DNA from: Emcibacter sp.
Lineage (GTDB): Bacteria > Pseudomonadota > Alphaproteobacteria > Sphingomonadales > Emcibacteraceae
NCBI RefSeq assembly: GCF_963675455.1
Contig: NZ_OY776217.1
Location: 1,784,001 to 1,848,000, forward strand
DNA length: 64,000 nt
Direction of reading: 5' to 3'
Both the position numbers and the translations under genes were made by a program. Of the stretch, positions 52,755 through 60,853 are shown in pieces. The first letter of the stretch is position 1. The number at the start of each line of letters is the position of its first letter. Below the pieces are notes generated by a model. The model worked only from the letters and a program-made list of their open reading frames with translations. It did not search any database and was not told the origin of the DNA.

Positions 52755-53678
52755 ATGCCCACAGGGTTATTTTTTCATATCGATTGCCTGAGCCACGAAA
52801 CACCGGCGGGACATCCGGAATGTGTGGACCGCCTGAATGTGATTCTGTCCGCACTGGAGGCGGACAGATTTTCTGCCCTGAAACGATATGACGCGCCTCT
52901 GGCCGGGCGTGACAAGCTCGAACTGGTGCATACCTCCGACTATATTGATCATGTGTTTGACCTGGATCCGGATGGCGGGATGGCGATGCTGGATCCGGAT
53001 ACCCATATGTCGCCGGGATCGCTGACTGCCGCCCTTCGTGCCGTGGGGGCCGCCTGTGATGCGGTGGACAGGGTCATGGCCGGTGAAATCGAGAATGCCT
53101 TTTGCGCCGTCCGTCCACCTGGGCATCATGCGGAGCCTGACCAGGCGATGGGTTTCTGTCTGTTCAATACCGTCGCTATTGCCGCCCTGTACGCCCGCAA
53201 AAACCATTTCCAGCACCGGGTGGCTATTGTCGATTTTGACGTTCATCATGGCAACGGGACGCAGACGGTGGCCACGAAGAACAAGGGATTGTTTTATGCT
53301 TCGTCTCACCAGTCGCCGCTTTATCCGGGGACCGGGCATGTTCAGGACAATGGGGCGGGGGTGATTGTGAATGCGCCCCTTGCTGCCGGTAGCGGTTCAA
53401 AGGCGTTTCGTCATGCCTATGAGGAAAGAGTTTTCCCTGCCCTGCGGGAATTCAAGCCTGATTTTCTGTTTGTTTCTGCCGGATTTGACGGGCATGCGCT
53501 GGACCCACTTGCAGATCTGATGCTGACCGAAGACGATTATCACTGGGTGACCCGGGAACTGAAGGAAATAGCCCGGGAATATTGTCATGGGCGGCTTGTA
53601 TCCTGTCTTGAAGGGGGGTATAACCTCTCCGTTCTGGGGGAATCTGCAGCGGCTCATGTTGCCGCACTGATGGAATAG
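52755..53678 (+). CDS. Histone deacetylase family / acetylpolyamine amidohydrolase-like
   Basis: 307 residues from the ATG at 52755; an upstream extension overlaps the ligase gene and is not credible. Class II-type motifs are RPPGHHAEPDQAMGFCLFN and VDFDVHHGNGTQ, carrying the His pair and the zinc ligands Asp and His. It removes acetyl groups from lysine or polyamines. Placement after an acyl-CoA ligase suggests reversal of acetylation of metabolic enzymes, which is an inference. Confidence 0.88.
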   Translation: MPTGLFFHIDCLSHETPAGHPECVDRLNVILSALEADRFSALKRYDAPLAGRDKLELVHTSDYIDHVFDLDPDGGMAMLDPDTHMSPGSLTAALRAVGAACDAVDRVMAGEIENAFCAVRPPGHHAEPDQAMGFCLFNTVAIAALYARKNHFQHRVAIVDFDVHHGNGTQTVATKNKGLFYASSHQSPLYPGTGHVQDNGAGVIVNAPLAAGSGSKAFRHAYEERVFPALREFKPDFLFVSAGFDGHALDPLADLMLTEDDYHWVTRELKEIAREYCHGRLVSCLEGGYNLSVLGESAAAHVAALME

Positions 53679-53726
53679 ATTGATCGGAATTGCGCGCTGG
53701 AGTAGTTCTGAAAACAGGAGTTAATT

Positions 53727-53990
53727 TTGGTGGAAAAAACTGACAAAACGGAACTGCCCGAAGAGATCAGGGCAATGAATTTTGAAGATGCCCTGTCGGC
53801 ACTGGAACAGATCGTGCAGAATCTGGAAAGCGGCGATGTTTCGCTGGAAAACTCCATTGAAATTTATACCCGTGGCACCCAGCTGCGCCAGCATTGCGAG
53901 GAAAAACTCCGCGATGCCGGCGAGCGTATCGAGAAGATTACCCGTCAGCAAAGCGGTGCTCTCGGCACGGAACCGCTGGATGTGGAATAG
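53727..53990 (+). CDS. xseB: Exodeoxyribonuclease VII small subunit
   Basis: 87 residues with the XseB pattern FEDALSALEQIVQNLESGDVSLENSIEIYTRGTQLRQHCEEKL. It binds XseA to form the single-strand exonuclease VII. The start is TTG at 53727 or GTG at 53730; CAGGAG lies just before either. It precedes ispA by 41 bases, the standard alphaproteobacterial order. Confidence 0.92.
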   Translation: MVEKTDKTELPEEIRAMNFEDALSALEQIVQNLESGDVSLENSIEIYTRGTQLRQHCEEKLRDAGERIEKITRQQSGALGTEPLDVE

Positions 53991-54031
53991 CTCCGGCTTA
54001 GCTCCTTTAACGATAATAGGGCTTTATCATA

Positions 54032-54931
54032 ATGAATAAAGATACGTCCATTGCGCACGCCGCCCTGACTGAAACCGCGGAAATCCTCGAGAAATACCTG
54101 CTGAAAATATTGCCCAAGGCTGACGGCCTGGAAGAGCGGGTGATGGAGGCCATGAAATACGCCCTGATGGCGGGTGGCAAACGCATGCGGCCGTTTCTGG
54201 TGATGTCCGGTGCGAAATTGTTCAGTGTGTCCGAACGTTCGGCCCTGCAGGTGGCGGCGGCCGTGGAGTGCGCCCATACCTATTCGCTTATTCATGACGA
54301 TCTGCCCTGTATGGATGACGACGACATGCGGCGGGGACAGCCGTCGGTCCATAAAAAGTTCGACGAGGCGACCGCTGTGCTGGCCGGGGACGCCCTGTTG
54401 ACCCTGGCTTTTGAAATTCTGGCCGATGAACGGACACATGCGGACCCGCGGGTGCGGGTTGAGCTTGTTTCCGCCTTTGCCAAGGCGCTGGGCGCCAACG
54501 GGATGGTTGGCGGACAGATGTTTGATCTGGTGGCGGAAAATCGCGATCTGGACCAGTTCAGCATTACCCGGATGCAGAATATGAAAACCGGCGCCCTGAT
54601 TGTGTTTTCCTGCGAGGCGGGCGCCATTCTGGGCAAGGCGGACGAAAGACGCCGCAACGCGCTTCGCGGCTATGCCCATGACCTGGGCCTGGCGTTTCAG
54701 ATTGTCGACGATTTGCTGGACAGGGAAGGCGATTCGGAGGAACTGGGTAAAACCGCCGGCAAGGACGAAGATGCCGGCAAGGCGACACTTGTGTCGCTTC
54801 TCGGGGTGGAGCGGGCCCGAACGCAGGCCGAAATGCTGATCGCGCAGGCCGTTGAACATCTTGAAATTTTTGGTGAGAAAGCCGATGTTTTGCGCTCACT
54901 GGCGCATTTTGTTATACATCGGGCCAGTTAG
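54032..54931 (+). CDS. ispA: Farnesyl diphosphate synthase
   Basis: 299 residues with both aspartate-rich motifs: HDDLPCMDDDDMRRG (first, about residues 89-103) and IVDDLLDREG (second). The spacing and length fit the short-chain FPP/GPP synthase. It condenses isopentenyl diphosphate with dimethylallyl or geranyl diphosphate. It lies beside dxs, so precursor and product genes are together. Confidence 0.93.
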   Translation: MNKDTSIAHAALTETAEILEKYLLKILPKADGLEERVMEAMKYALMAGGKRMRPFLVMSGAKLFSVSERSALQVAAAVECAHTYSLIHDDLPCMDDDDMRRGQPSVHKKFDEATAVLAGDALLTLAFEILADERTHADPRVRVELVSAFAKALGANGMVGGQMFDLVAENRDLDQFSITRMQNMKTGALIVFSCEAGAILGKADERRRNALRGYAHDLGLAFQIVDDLLDREGDSEELGKTAGKDEDAGKATLVSLLGVERARTQAEMLIAQAVEHLEIFGEKADVLRSLAHFVIHRAS

Positions 54932-54985
54932 GATATAATGATATATATAACCGTGTATAAACGGGTGTGGGAAGAGTAGGGTATT

Positions 54986-56926
54986 TTGTCAAATAAACCG
55001 GTTACAGAACTCCTGGATCATATCAATGATCCATCCGATATGAAAAAACTGGCTCCCGAGCAGCTGAAACAACTGGCGGATGAAGTCCGTGCGGACATGA
55101 TTGATTCAGTGTCGCGCACAGGTGGTCATCTTGGGGCCGGACTCGGAGTGGTGGAGCTGACTGTTGCCCTGCATTATGTGTTTAATACACCTGACGACAA
55201 ACTGATCTGGGACGTGGGGCACCAATGCTATCCGCACAAAATTCTGACCGGCCGGCGTGATCGTATGGACACAATCCGCAAGGGTGGCGGACTGGCCGGT
55301 TTTACCAAGCGCAAGGAAAGCATCTATGATCCGTTCGGGGCGGGGCACAGCTCCACCTCCATTTCCGCCGGGCTCGGTATGGCTATGGCAAGGGACCTGC
55401 GCGGCAGTCATGAAAATGTGATTGCGGTGATCGGCGACGGCGCCATGAGCGCCGGTATGGCCTATGAAGCCATGAACAACGCCGGCGCCCTGCATTCCAA
55501 GCTGATTGTGATCCTGAACGACAATGACATGTCCATTGCCCCGCCGACCGGGGCCATGAGCGCCTATCTGGCCCGGTTGCTGTCGTCCAGATCCTACCTG
55601 GGGCTCCGGGATATTGCCAAGCAGATCATGCGCAAGTTCCCCAAGCCGATCACCAATACCGCCCGCAAGGCCGAGGAATATACCCGCGGCATGGCCACTG
55701 GCGGGACCCTGTTCGAGGAACTGGGCTTTTATTATGTGGGTCCCATCGACGGGCATAACCTGGAGCATCTGCTGCCGGTGCTGGAAAATGTGCGGGATGC
55801 GGATAACGGGCCGTTCCTGATCCATGTGGTGACCCAGAAGGGCAAGGGATACGAGCCTGCAGAACAGTCTGCCGATAAATATCACGGCGTTTCCAAATTC
55901 AATGTGGTGACCGGGGCCCAGGCCAAAGGCACCCCGAAGGCGCCAAGCTATACCGGCGTCTTTGCACAGGCCCTGATCGCCGAAGCCAAAAAAGATGACA
56001 GGATTGTCGCCATCAATGCGGCGATGCCGTCCGGCACCGGACTTGATAAATTTGCGACGGAATTCCCCGAACGCTGTTTCGATGTGGGTATTGCCGAACA
56101 GCATGCGGTGACTTTCGCCGCCGGTCTGGCCGCCGAAGGCTACAAGCCTTTCTGCGCCATCTATTCCACTTTCCTGCAGCGGGCTTACGATCAGGTCGTA
56201 CATGATGTGGCGGTACAGAATCTGCCGGTGCGTTTCGCCATCGACCGGGCGGGCCTTGTCGGGGCCGACGGGCCGACCCATGCGGGCAGCTTCGATGTGA
56301 CCTATCTGGCCTCCCTGCCCAATATGGTGGTGATGGCGGCGGCTGATGAAGCCGAGCTGGTGCACATGATTGCCACATCAGCTGCTATTAACGACGGGCC
56401 GTCCGCCGTGCGTTATCCGCGTGGTGAAGGTGTCGGCGTTGAAATGCCGGCCGAAGGAAAAATACTTGAACTCGGCAAGGGCCGTATTATCCGCGAGGGC
56501 AAGCAGGTAGCGATCCTGTCGCTGGGCACCCGTCTGGAAGAAGCCAAAAAAGCGGCTGACGATCTGGCCGCGCGGGGACTCTCCACCACAGTGGCTGACG
56601 CCCGTTTCGCCAAGCCGCTGGATTATGACATGATCCGTGATCTGGCCCTCAATCATGAAATTGTGGTCACCATTGAGGAAGGTTCTATTGGCGGTTTCGG
56701 CAGCCACGTGCTCGACTGGCTCAGCAATGAAGGCCTGATGGAAAACGGTCTCAAGGTCCGGACCATGAAACTGCCGGATATATTCCAGGACCAGGATGCG
56801 CCGGAAAAAATGTACGAAGACGCTCATCTTCTCGCGTCCGATATTGTCGCAACAGTTCTCAAGGCCCTGCGCCGCAACGATACCGGTGAAACGGCTGCAG
56901 TGGAAAATGCCAAAAAAGCGCGTTGA
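54986..56926 (+). CDS. dxs: 1-deoxy-D-xylulose-5-phosphate synthase
   Basis: A 646-residue transketolase-family enzyme, starting with TTG. The thiamine-binding region is VIGDGAMSAGMAYEAMNNAG, and AEQHAVTFAAGLAAEGYKPF marks the second domain. It joins pyruvate and glyceraldehyde-3-phosphate in the first step of the non-mevalonate isoprenoid route. The 3' end overlaps tlyA by 20 bases. Confidence 0.95.
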   Translation: MSNKPVTELLDHINDPSDMKKLAPEQLKQLADEVRADMIDSVSRTGGHLGAGLGVVELTVALHYVFNTPDDKLIWDVGHQCYPHKILTGRRDRMDTIRKGGGLAGFTKRKESIYDPFGAGHSSTSISAGLGMAMARDLRGSHENVIAVIGDGAMSAGMAYEAMNNAGALHSKLIVILNDNDMSIAPPTGAMSAYLARLLSSRSYLGLRDIAKQIMRKFPKPITNTARKAEEYTRGMATGGTLFEELGFYYVGPIDGHNLEHLLPVLENVRDADNGPFLIHVVTQKGKGYEPAEQSADKYHGVSKFNVVTGAQAKGTPKAPSYTGVFAQALIAEAKKDDRIVAINAAMPSGTGLDKFATEFPERCFDVGIAEQHAVTFAAGLAAEGYKPFCAIYSTFLQRAYDQVVHDVAVQNLPVRFAIDRAGLVGADGPTHAGSFDVTYLASLPNMVVMAAADEAELVHMIATSAAINDGPSAVRYPRGEGVGVEMPAEGKILELGKGRIIREGKQVAILSLGTRLEEAKKAADDLAARGLSTTVADARFAKPLDYDMIRDLALNHEIVVTIEEGSIGGFGSHVLDWLSNEGLMENGLKVRTMKLPDIFQDQDAPEKMYEDAHLLASDIVATVLKALRRNDTGETAAVENAKKAR

Positions 56927-57656
56927 TCAGTTGCTGGTGGACAGGGGTCTGGCGGAAAGCCGGTCCCGCGCCCAGGCCTACATCATGGCGGGCAATGTCT
57001 ATTCGGGCGAGGAAAAAATAGCCAAGCCCGGCCAGCAGATCGCCGACGACAAACCGCTGGAAGTACGCGGCAAGGAACATCCGTGGGTCAGCCGCGGCGG
57101 CCTGAAACTGGTCAAGGGACTGGAAGAATTCAATATTTCCCCGGCAGGAAAGACCGTGATTGATGTGGGGGCGTCGACTGGCGGTTTTACCGACGTCTGC
57201 CTGACCGGTGGCGCAACGAAGGTCTATGCGGTGGATGTGGGCCACGGCCAGCTGGCCTGGAAGCTGCGCAAGGATGAACGGGTGGTGGTGCTGGAAAAAA
57301 CCAATGCCCGGTACCTGACCCGGGAACAGATCCCCGATCCCGTCGACCTGATTGTCTGTGATGCGAGCTTTATCGGCCTGCAGACGGTTCTGCCCGCCGC
57401 CCTGGCGCTGGCGGCACCGGGCGCTCATCTGATCGCCTTGATCAAGCCCCAGTTCGAGGTCGGCAAGGGCCGGGTCGGCAAGGGCGGCGTGGTCCGCGAA
57501 CCGGAACTTCACAAAGAAGTCTGTGACAAGATCGAGGGCTGGCTCAGGGAACTTCCCGGCTGGACGGTGCTGGGCATCACCCAGAGCCCGATCAAGGGGC
57601 CTGAGGGCAATATCGAATTCCTGATTGCCGCACGATTTGACGGAGAGGCCTCATGA
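56907..57656 (+). CDS. tlyA: TlyA-family RNA 2'-O-methyltransferase
   Basis: 249 residues from the ATG at 56907, at the end of dxs. An S4 RNA-binding domain (KKRVDQLLVDRGLAESRSRAQAYIMAGNVYSG) is followed by a Rossmann methyltransferase (VIDVGASTGGFTDVCL). A catalytic lysine-aspartate-lysine-glutamate set is suggested by IKPQFEVGKG. It methylates rRNA or acts as a haemolysin-like relative. It overlaps the next gene by four bases. Confidence 0.9.
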   Translation: MPKKRVDQLLVDRGLAESRSRAQAYIMAGNVYSGEEKIAKPGQQIADDKPLEVRGKEHPWVSRGGLKLVKGLEEFNISPAGKTVIDVGASTGGFTDVCLTGGATKVYAVDVGHGQLAWKLRKDERVVVLEKTNARYLTREQIPDPVDLIVCDASFIGLQTVLPAALALAAPGAHLIALIKPQFEVGKGRVGKGGVVREPELHKEVCDKIEGWLRELPGWTVLGITQSPIKGPEGNIEFLIAARFDGEAS

Positions 57657-58915
57657 AGGTGGAAATACATACCCTCGGCGCTCACGGTGACGGCGTTGCC
57701 GGACCGGCCGGGGCGGAAATCTATATTCCCTATGCGGTGCCGGGCGATGTGCTGGAGGTAAAGCTCAAGGGCAAGCAGGCCCGGATCAGCGAGGTCCTGT
57801 CCCCCTCGGAGCACCGTCAGAAACCGGCATGCGGCCATTTTACCCGTTGCGGCGGCTGTATGCTTCAGCATGTGAAAGCGGACTTTTATGCCGACTGGAA
57901 ACGCGAGCAGGTGATCAACGCCCTGTCGCACAGAGGATTTGGGGGTGGCTTCGGGAATGTCGAAGTTCTGGACCCGGTCATCAGCCCGCCGGGCAGCCGC
58001 AGGCGCACCCGCCTCAATGCCATCGGCCGCGGCAAGGGACAGGCGGCTCTCGGCTTTTCCGAACGCGGCAGCCATAACCTGATCGATCTTAGGGAATGTC
58101 CGGTGCTGAAGCCGGAAATTGTTGATCTGTTGCCGGCCCTGCGAAAATTTCTCGGGCAGGTGATGGACCTGCGCCAGAAGATGGCCGTTGAAATCACCGC
58201 GGCGGAAAACGGCCTGGATATCCTGCTGGAAAGCCGCGGCGAACCGTCCCTGGACCTGCGCATGGATGTGGCCGCCTTTGCCGACAGTCATGATATCGCC
58301 CGCATCAGCTGGAAAGACATGTCCCTGAAAAAGCCCCTGGCGGAAATGCTGTCGGAGCGCAGGCAGCCCTGGGTGACCTTTGGCGGGCGGAAAATATTCA
58401 TTCCCCCGGGCACCTTCCTGCAGGCCACAAAAGAGGGGGAGACGGCGCTTGTCTCCCGCATGACGCCTCACCTGAAAGAGGGCGGCAAGCTGGTGGATAT
58501 TTTCGCCGGTGTCGGCACCTTTTCGGTCCCGGCGCTGGAAAAAATGGCGGTGCACGTACTTGAGGGAAGTGCCGAAATGGTTGCGGCCCTGCAGAAGTCC
58601 ATCAATCTGACACCGCCGACACGCCCCTTTTCCGCCGAGGTGCGGGATTTGTTTATCCGGCCGTACCTCAGGCACGAGCTGGCGGGGTTTGATGTGGCGG
58701 TGATTGATCCGCCCCGGGCCGGCGCACGGGAGCAGGTGGCGGAACTGGCCGCCTCAACTGTGCCCACCATCGTCATGGTGAGCTGTAATCCGGCCACCTT
58801 CGCCCGGGATGCCCGGACCCTGGTGGATGGTGGATACAGCATGGGGCCGGTCACACCGGTGGATCAGTTCCTCTGGTCCTCCCATCTGGAAGTGGTCTCT
58901 GTTTTTACGCGTTAA
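57653..58915 (+). CDS. RumA/TrmA-type RNA uracil-5-methyltransferase
   Basis: 420 residues. The N-terminal TRAM-like barrel precedes a Cys cluster (ACGHFTRCGGCM plus a later RECPVL) that would hold a 4Fe-4S centre as in RlmD. The SAM domain has VDIFAGVGTFS, and the nucleophile cysteine is in VMVSCNPATFARD. It makes 5-methyluridine in 23S rRNA or tRNA. Last gene of the xseB-ispA-dxs-tlyA run. Confidence 0.88.
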   Translation: MKVEIHTLGAHGDGVAGPAGAEIYIPYAVPGDVLEVKLKGKQARISEVLSPSEHRQKPACGHFTRCGGCMLQHVKADFYADWKREQVINALSHRGFGGGFGNVEVLDPVISPPGSRRRTRLNAIGRGKGQAALGFSERGSHNLIDLRECPVLKPEIVDLLPALRKFLGQVMDLRQKMAVEITAAENGLDILLESRGEPSLDLRMDVAAFADSHDIARISWKDMSLKKPLAEMLSERRQPWVTFGGRKIFIPPGTFLQATKEGETALVSRMTPHLKEGGKLVDIFAGVGTFSVPALEKMAVHVLEGSAEMVAALQKSINLTPPTRPFSAEVRDLFIRPYLRHELAGFDVAVIDPPRAGAREQVAELAASTVPTIVMVSCNPATFARDARTLVDGGYSMGPVTPVDQFLWSSHLEVVSVFTR

Positions 58916-59241
58916 TTGGAAAATAGGCTCTGATCCGGTTCTTATGCCCTTTTGTTGAATTTTACCATTTGGGCGAAAAAACCTTGATTCCATCGTAATT
59001 TAGCCACATATGTTCGTTATGTTCTAACATACCATGAAAAGCAGCCGTTCAGCGACGGTTCATGGGGACCGGAAGATAATTCCGGGTGACGAGGCAGAAA
59101 ATACCGGATGGCATGGTTAATGCTTTCTTTAAAAATATATTATTAACAGTATGTTAGTATTCAGTACCGGTTTTCCGCCACTTTCACACAGAGGGGTAGT
59201 TTGGCATGGTTGTTGCGTAAACAAACAGCAGAACCTTTGTA
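58916..59241. other. Intergenic region with inverted repeat and sigma-54 promoter
   Basis: 326 bases. At 59032-59065, CCATGAA and TTCATGG flank an inner CCGT/ACGG pair, giving an interrupted hairpin without a T run. The sigma-54 promoter at 59201-59216 lies at the right end. No gene is seen. Confidence 0.5.
59202..59217 (+). promoter_or_regulatory. Sigma-54 (-24/-12) promoter of the orphan gene
   Basis: TGGCATGGTTGTTGCG fits TGGCACG-N4-TTGCA, with GG (59203-59204) and GC (59215-59216) exactly 10 bases apart. The predicted start near 59228 favours translation from 59257. Confidence 0.7.
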
Positions 59242-59256
59242 ATGAGAGTATTTGAG

Positions 59257-59721
59257 ATGAATGTGGACAATGTGGCGTATAAACTTGTTGATGACGGTGT
59301 GACACCGCGCAACGTGACGGTGGAGCTTTCCGGCACACAGAAATATGCCCGTCAGGCAGACGTCCAGACAGAACTCCAGGATCGCTCCGCGGCGGGCGAT
59401 GTGGTTTCCATTTCCCCGGTCTGGCGGGAAGTGGCCAGCCGGATTGATCCGCGCAATGCAAGTCCCCTTGAAATGATCAAACTGAGCCAGACCCTCTATG
59501 ATGCCGGAGTGATCACTTTCGAGGATCACATCAACCTGAGCTTCCAGCCGGAAGTCAACGCCGATGAAGGCGACAATGAAGCCGCCCGCACGACCAAGGA
59601 TTTTGTCGCCCTGTGGCAGGACAAACAGAATACGGCCCTGCGCCAGGGCGCCGACCGTGCCGAGCTTGAAGACCTGCAGCGCATCCAGGCCGTTCTGGGC
59701 TATATCGACAGCATTCGTTAA
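59257..59721 (+). CDS. Protein of unknown function under a sigma-54 promoter
   Basis: 154 residues; an ATG at 59242 would add five, but GAGAG is spaced for the ATG at 59257. The protein is acidic and soluble, without signal or membrane segments. It has a helical middle (SPLEMIKLSQTLYDAGVITFEDHINLSF) and a charged C-terminal helix (DRAELEDLQRIQAVLGYIDSIR). I do not recognise the family. Sigma-54 use often marks flagellar or nitrogen genes; that is only a hint. Two palindromic repeats follow. Confidence 0.6.
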   Translation: MNVDNVAYKLVDDGVTPRNVTVELSGTQKYARQADVQTELQDRSAAGDVVSISPVWREVASRIDPRNASPLEMIKLSQTLYDAGVITFEDHINLSFQPEVNADEGDNEAARTTKDFVALWQDKQNTALRQGADRAELEDLQRIQAVLGYIDSIR

Positions 59722-59747
59722 GTCTCCGGATTCCTAAATCCCATCTC

Positions 59748-59836
59748 GTCACCCTCGCGAAAGCGGGGGTCCATGTGTCCCTGCGAAACGGTATTTAAGT
59801 AATCAGGCATGGATTCCTGCTTTCTCAGGAATGACG
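59748..59836. repeat. Nested-palindrome repeat, unit 1
   Basis: About 89 bases. A left hairpin with a GCGAAAGC core (GTCACCCTCGCGAAAGCGGG) and a right hairpin (TTCCTGCTTTCTCAGGAA) are themselves roughly inverted copies, with ends GTCA and TGAC. It is homologous to 59852-59938 and resembles dispersed palindromic repeats common in alphaproteobacterial genomes. Confidence 0.75.
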
Positions 59837-59851
59837 TGTTATCTCGTTATT

Positions 59852-59938
59852 GTCACCCCGGCGAAAGCCGGGGTCCATTGATACGTCCGAGAGATATGTC
59901 TAGCCGAGCTATGGATTCCTGCGTTCGCAGGAATGACG
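59852..59938. repeat. Nested-palindrome repeat, unit 2
   Basis: 87 bases with CCCCGGCGAAAGCCGGGG and TTCCTGCGTTCGCAGGAA, both perfect hairpins with 4-base loops. ATGGATTCC and the mirrored GGGGTCCAT link them. It is in direct orientation with unit 1, 15 bases after it. Confidence 0.8.
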
Positions 59939-60010
59939 GGTTGGGTTGAGCTCAGGCCTTGCTCTTCCCTGTAAACACGCGTAACTTTGACAGGGCAATC
60001 GGGGGTGACC

Positions 60011-60106
60011 ATGAAACGATTTATTTTTCTTCAAATGTTTTTCGTATTATTCCTTGCTCTTCCTTTACATGCGGAAAAGGGGGCAATAGTTGAGATTAAT
60101 AGCTAA
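60011..60106 (+). CDS. 31-residue secreted peptide or decayed gene start
   Basis: GGGGGTGACC precedes an ATG that opens a 31-residue frame. It is a near-perfect signal peptide (KRFIFLQMFFVLFLALPLHA), then AEKGAIVEINS and a stop. It overlaps the following frame by 17 bases in a different register. It may be a leader for coupled translation or the remnant of a frameshifted gene. Confidence 0.35.
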   Translation: MKRFIFLQMFFVLFLALPLHAEKGAIVEINS

Positions 60107-60851
60107 AATTTTTGCGGTTTTGATCCTCCTTATCGGGGGATCATATTACTATAATTCTGGTAAACCGGAACCTTATCCCGACAATTCGTTATATGAAGCT
60201 ACTGTCTCAGGATACCGTGATGAAGACGTGTATCGGTTTGTTTTCCCTAAGGCATATTTATTCTTTCCAGCTCACCATCTGGAGAACAAGCCGCTGATGC
60301 TTCAGATACGGATTCGGCCAAACGAGATTTTGGCAGAAAAAAATATTCGTTGGGAGGAGGAAGCTTCAAGTGCACCGAGTGTGGATAGATTTGAAGATAT
60401 GTTAGAGAGTTATGCAGAAGTACACGTGTCTGTCGGAGGACAGTATGTTACGCATAAAATGCAACAGAGTGTATTTCCAGATGCTCTCCGTGGACAGCAG
60501 GAACTTGAAGCGAAATTCGGGCTACTGTTTTTAGGACTTGTACCGCACAATAGAGAATATCCTAAGGGGCAACTAATCGGGCGATACTGGGCCGAAACTC
60601 TTCAGTATATTAATCCGATATACGAGTACTTTGTGGATCAGAATAACTCTGCACCAAAAGGTTTTTATATTTATTGCATCCGAAGAGAAATCCGCCCCAA
60701 CGGAATGTGCGCTATACATAAAGACGTGCTGAAAAACCTTCGGATGAAGATCATATTCCACTCAAAAAGCTTGCCAAGATGGCGCGAATTCGACCAACGA
60801 ATTACAGAATTTGTCTTGAGCCATATAAAGCCCTCTGCGGAGACAGAGTAG
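60090..60851 (+). CDS. Orphan membrane-anchored protein, low GC
   Basis: 253 residues from a TTG start with AAGGGGG six bases before. The N-terminus RLIAKIFAVLILLIGGSYYY is a signal anchor. The rest is soluble, with many Tyr and Pro, and one cysteine pair (YIYCIRREIRPNGMC). No family is recognised. The codon choice and AT content differ clearly from neighbours, and repeats lie just upstream, which together suggest recent transfer. It converges on aroC. Confidence 0.6.
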   Translation: MRLIAKIFAVLILLIGGSYYYNSGKPEPYPDNSLYEATVSGYRDEDVYRFVFPKAYLFFPAHHLENKPLMLQIRIRPNEILAEKNIRWEEEASSAPSVDRFEDMLESYAEVHVSVGGQYVTHKMQQSVFPDALRGQQELEAKFGLLFLGLVPHNREYPKGQLIGRYWAETLQYINPIYEYFVDQNNSAPKGFYIYCIRREIRPNGMCAIHKDVLKNLRMKIIFHSKSLPRWREFDQRITEFVLSHIKPSAETE

Positions 60852-60853
60852 AC

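Noticed and set aside
55106..56365. A 419-codon open frame antisense to dxs
   Set aside because: A shadow of GC-rich coding on the other strand; no family motifs.
59748..59938. CRISPR-like array
   Set aside because: Only two units, palindromic throughout, no unique spacers of constant length and no cas genes.
59748..60851. Insertion sequence carrying the low-GC gene
   Set aside because: No transposase and no matching repeat on the right side of the gene; simple transfer is all that can be said.
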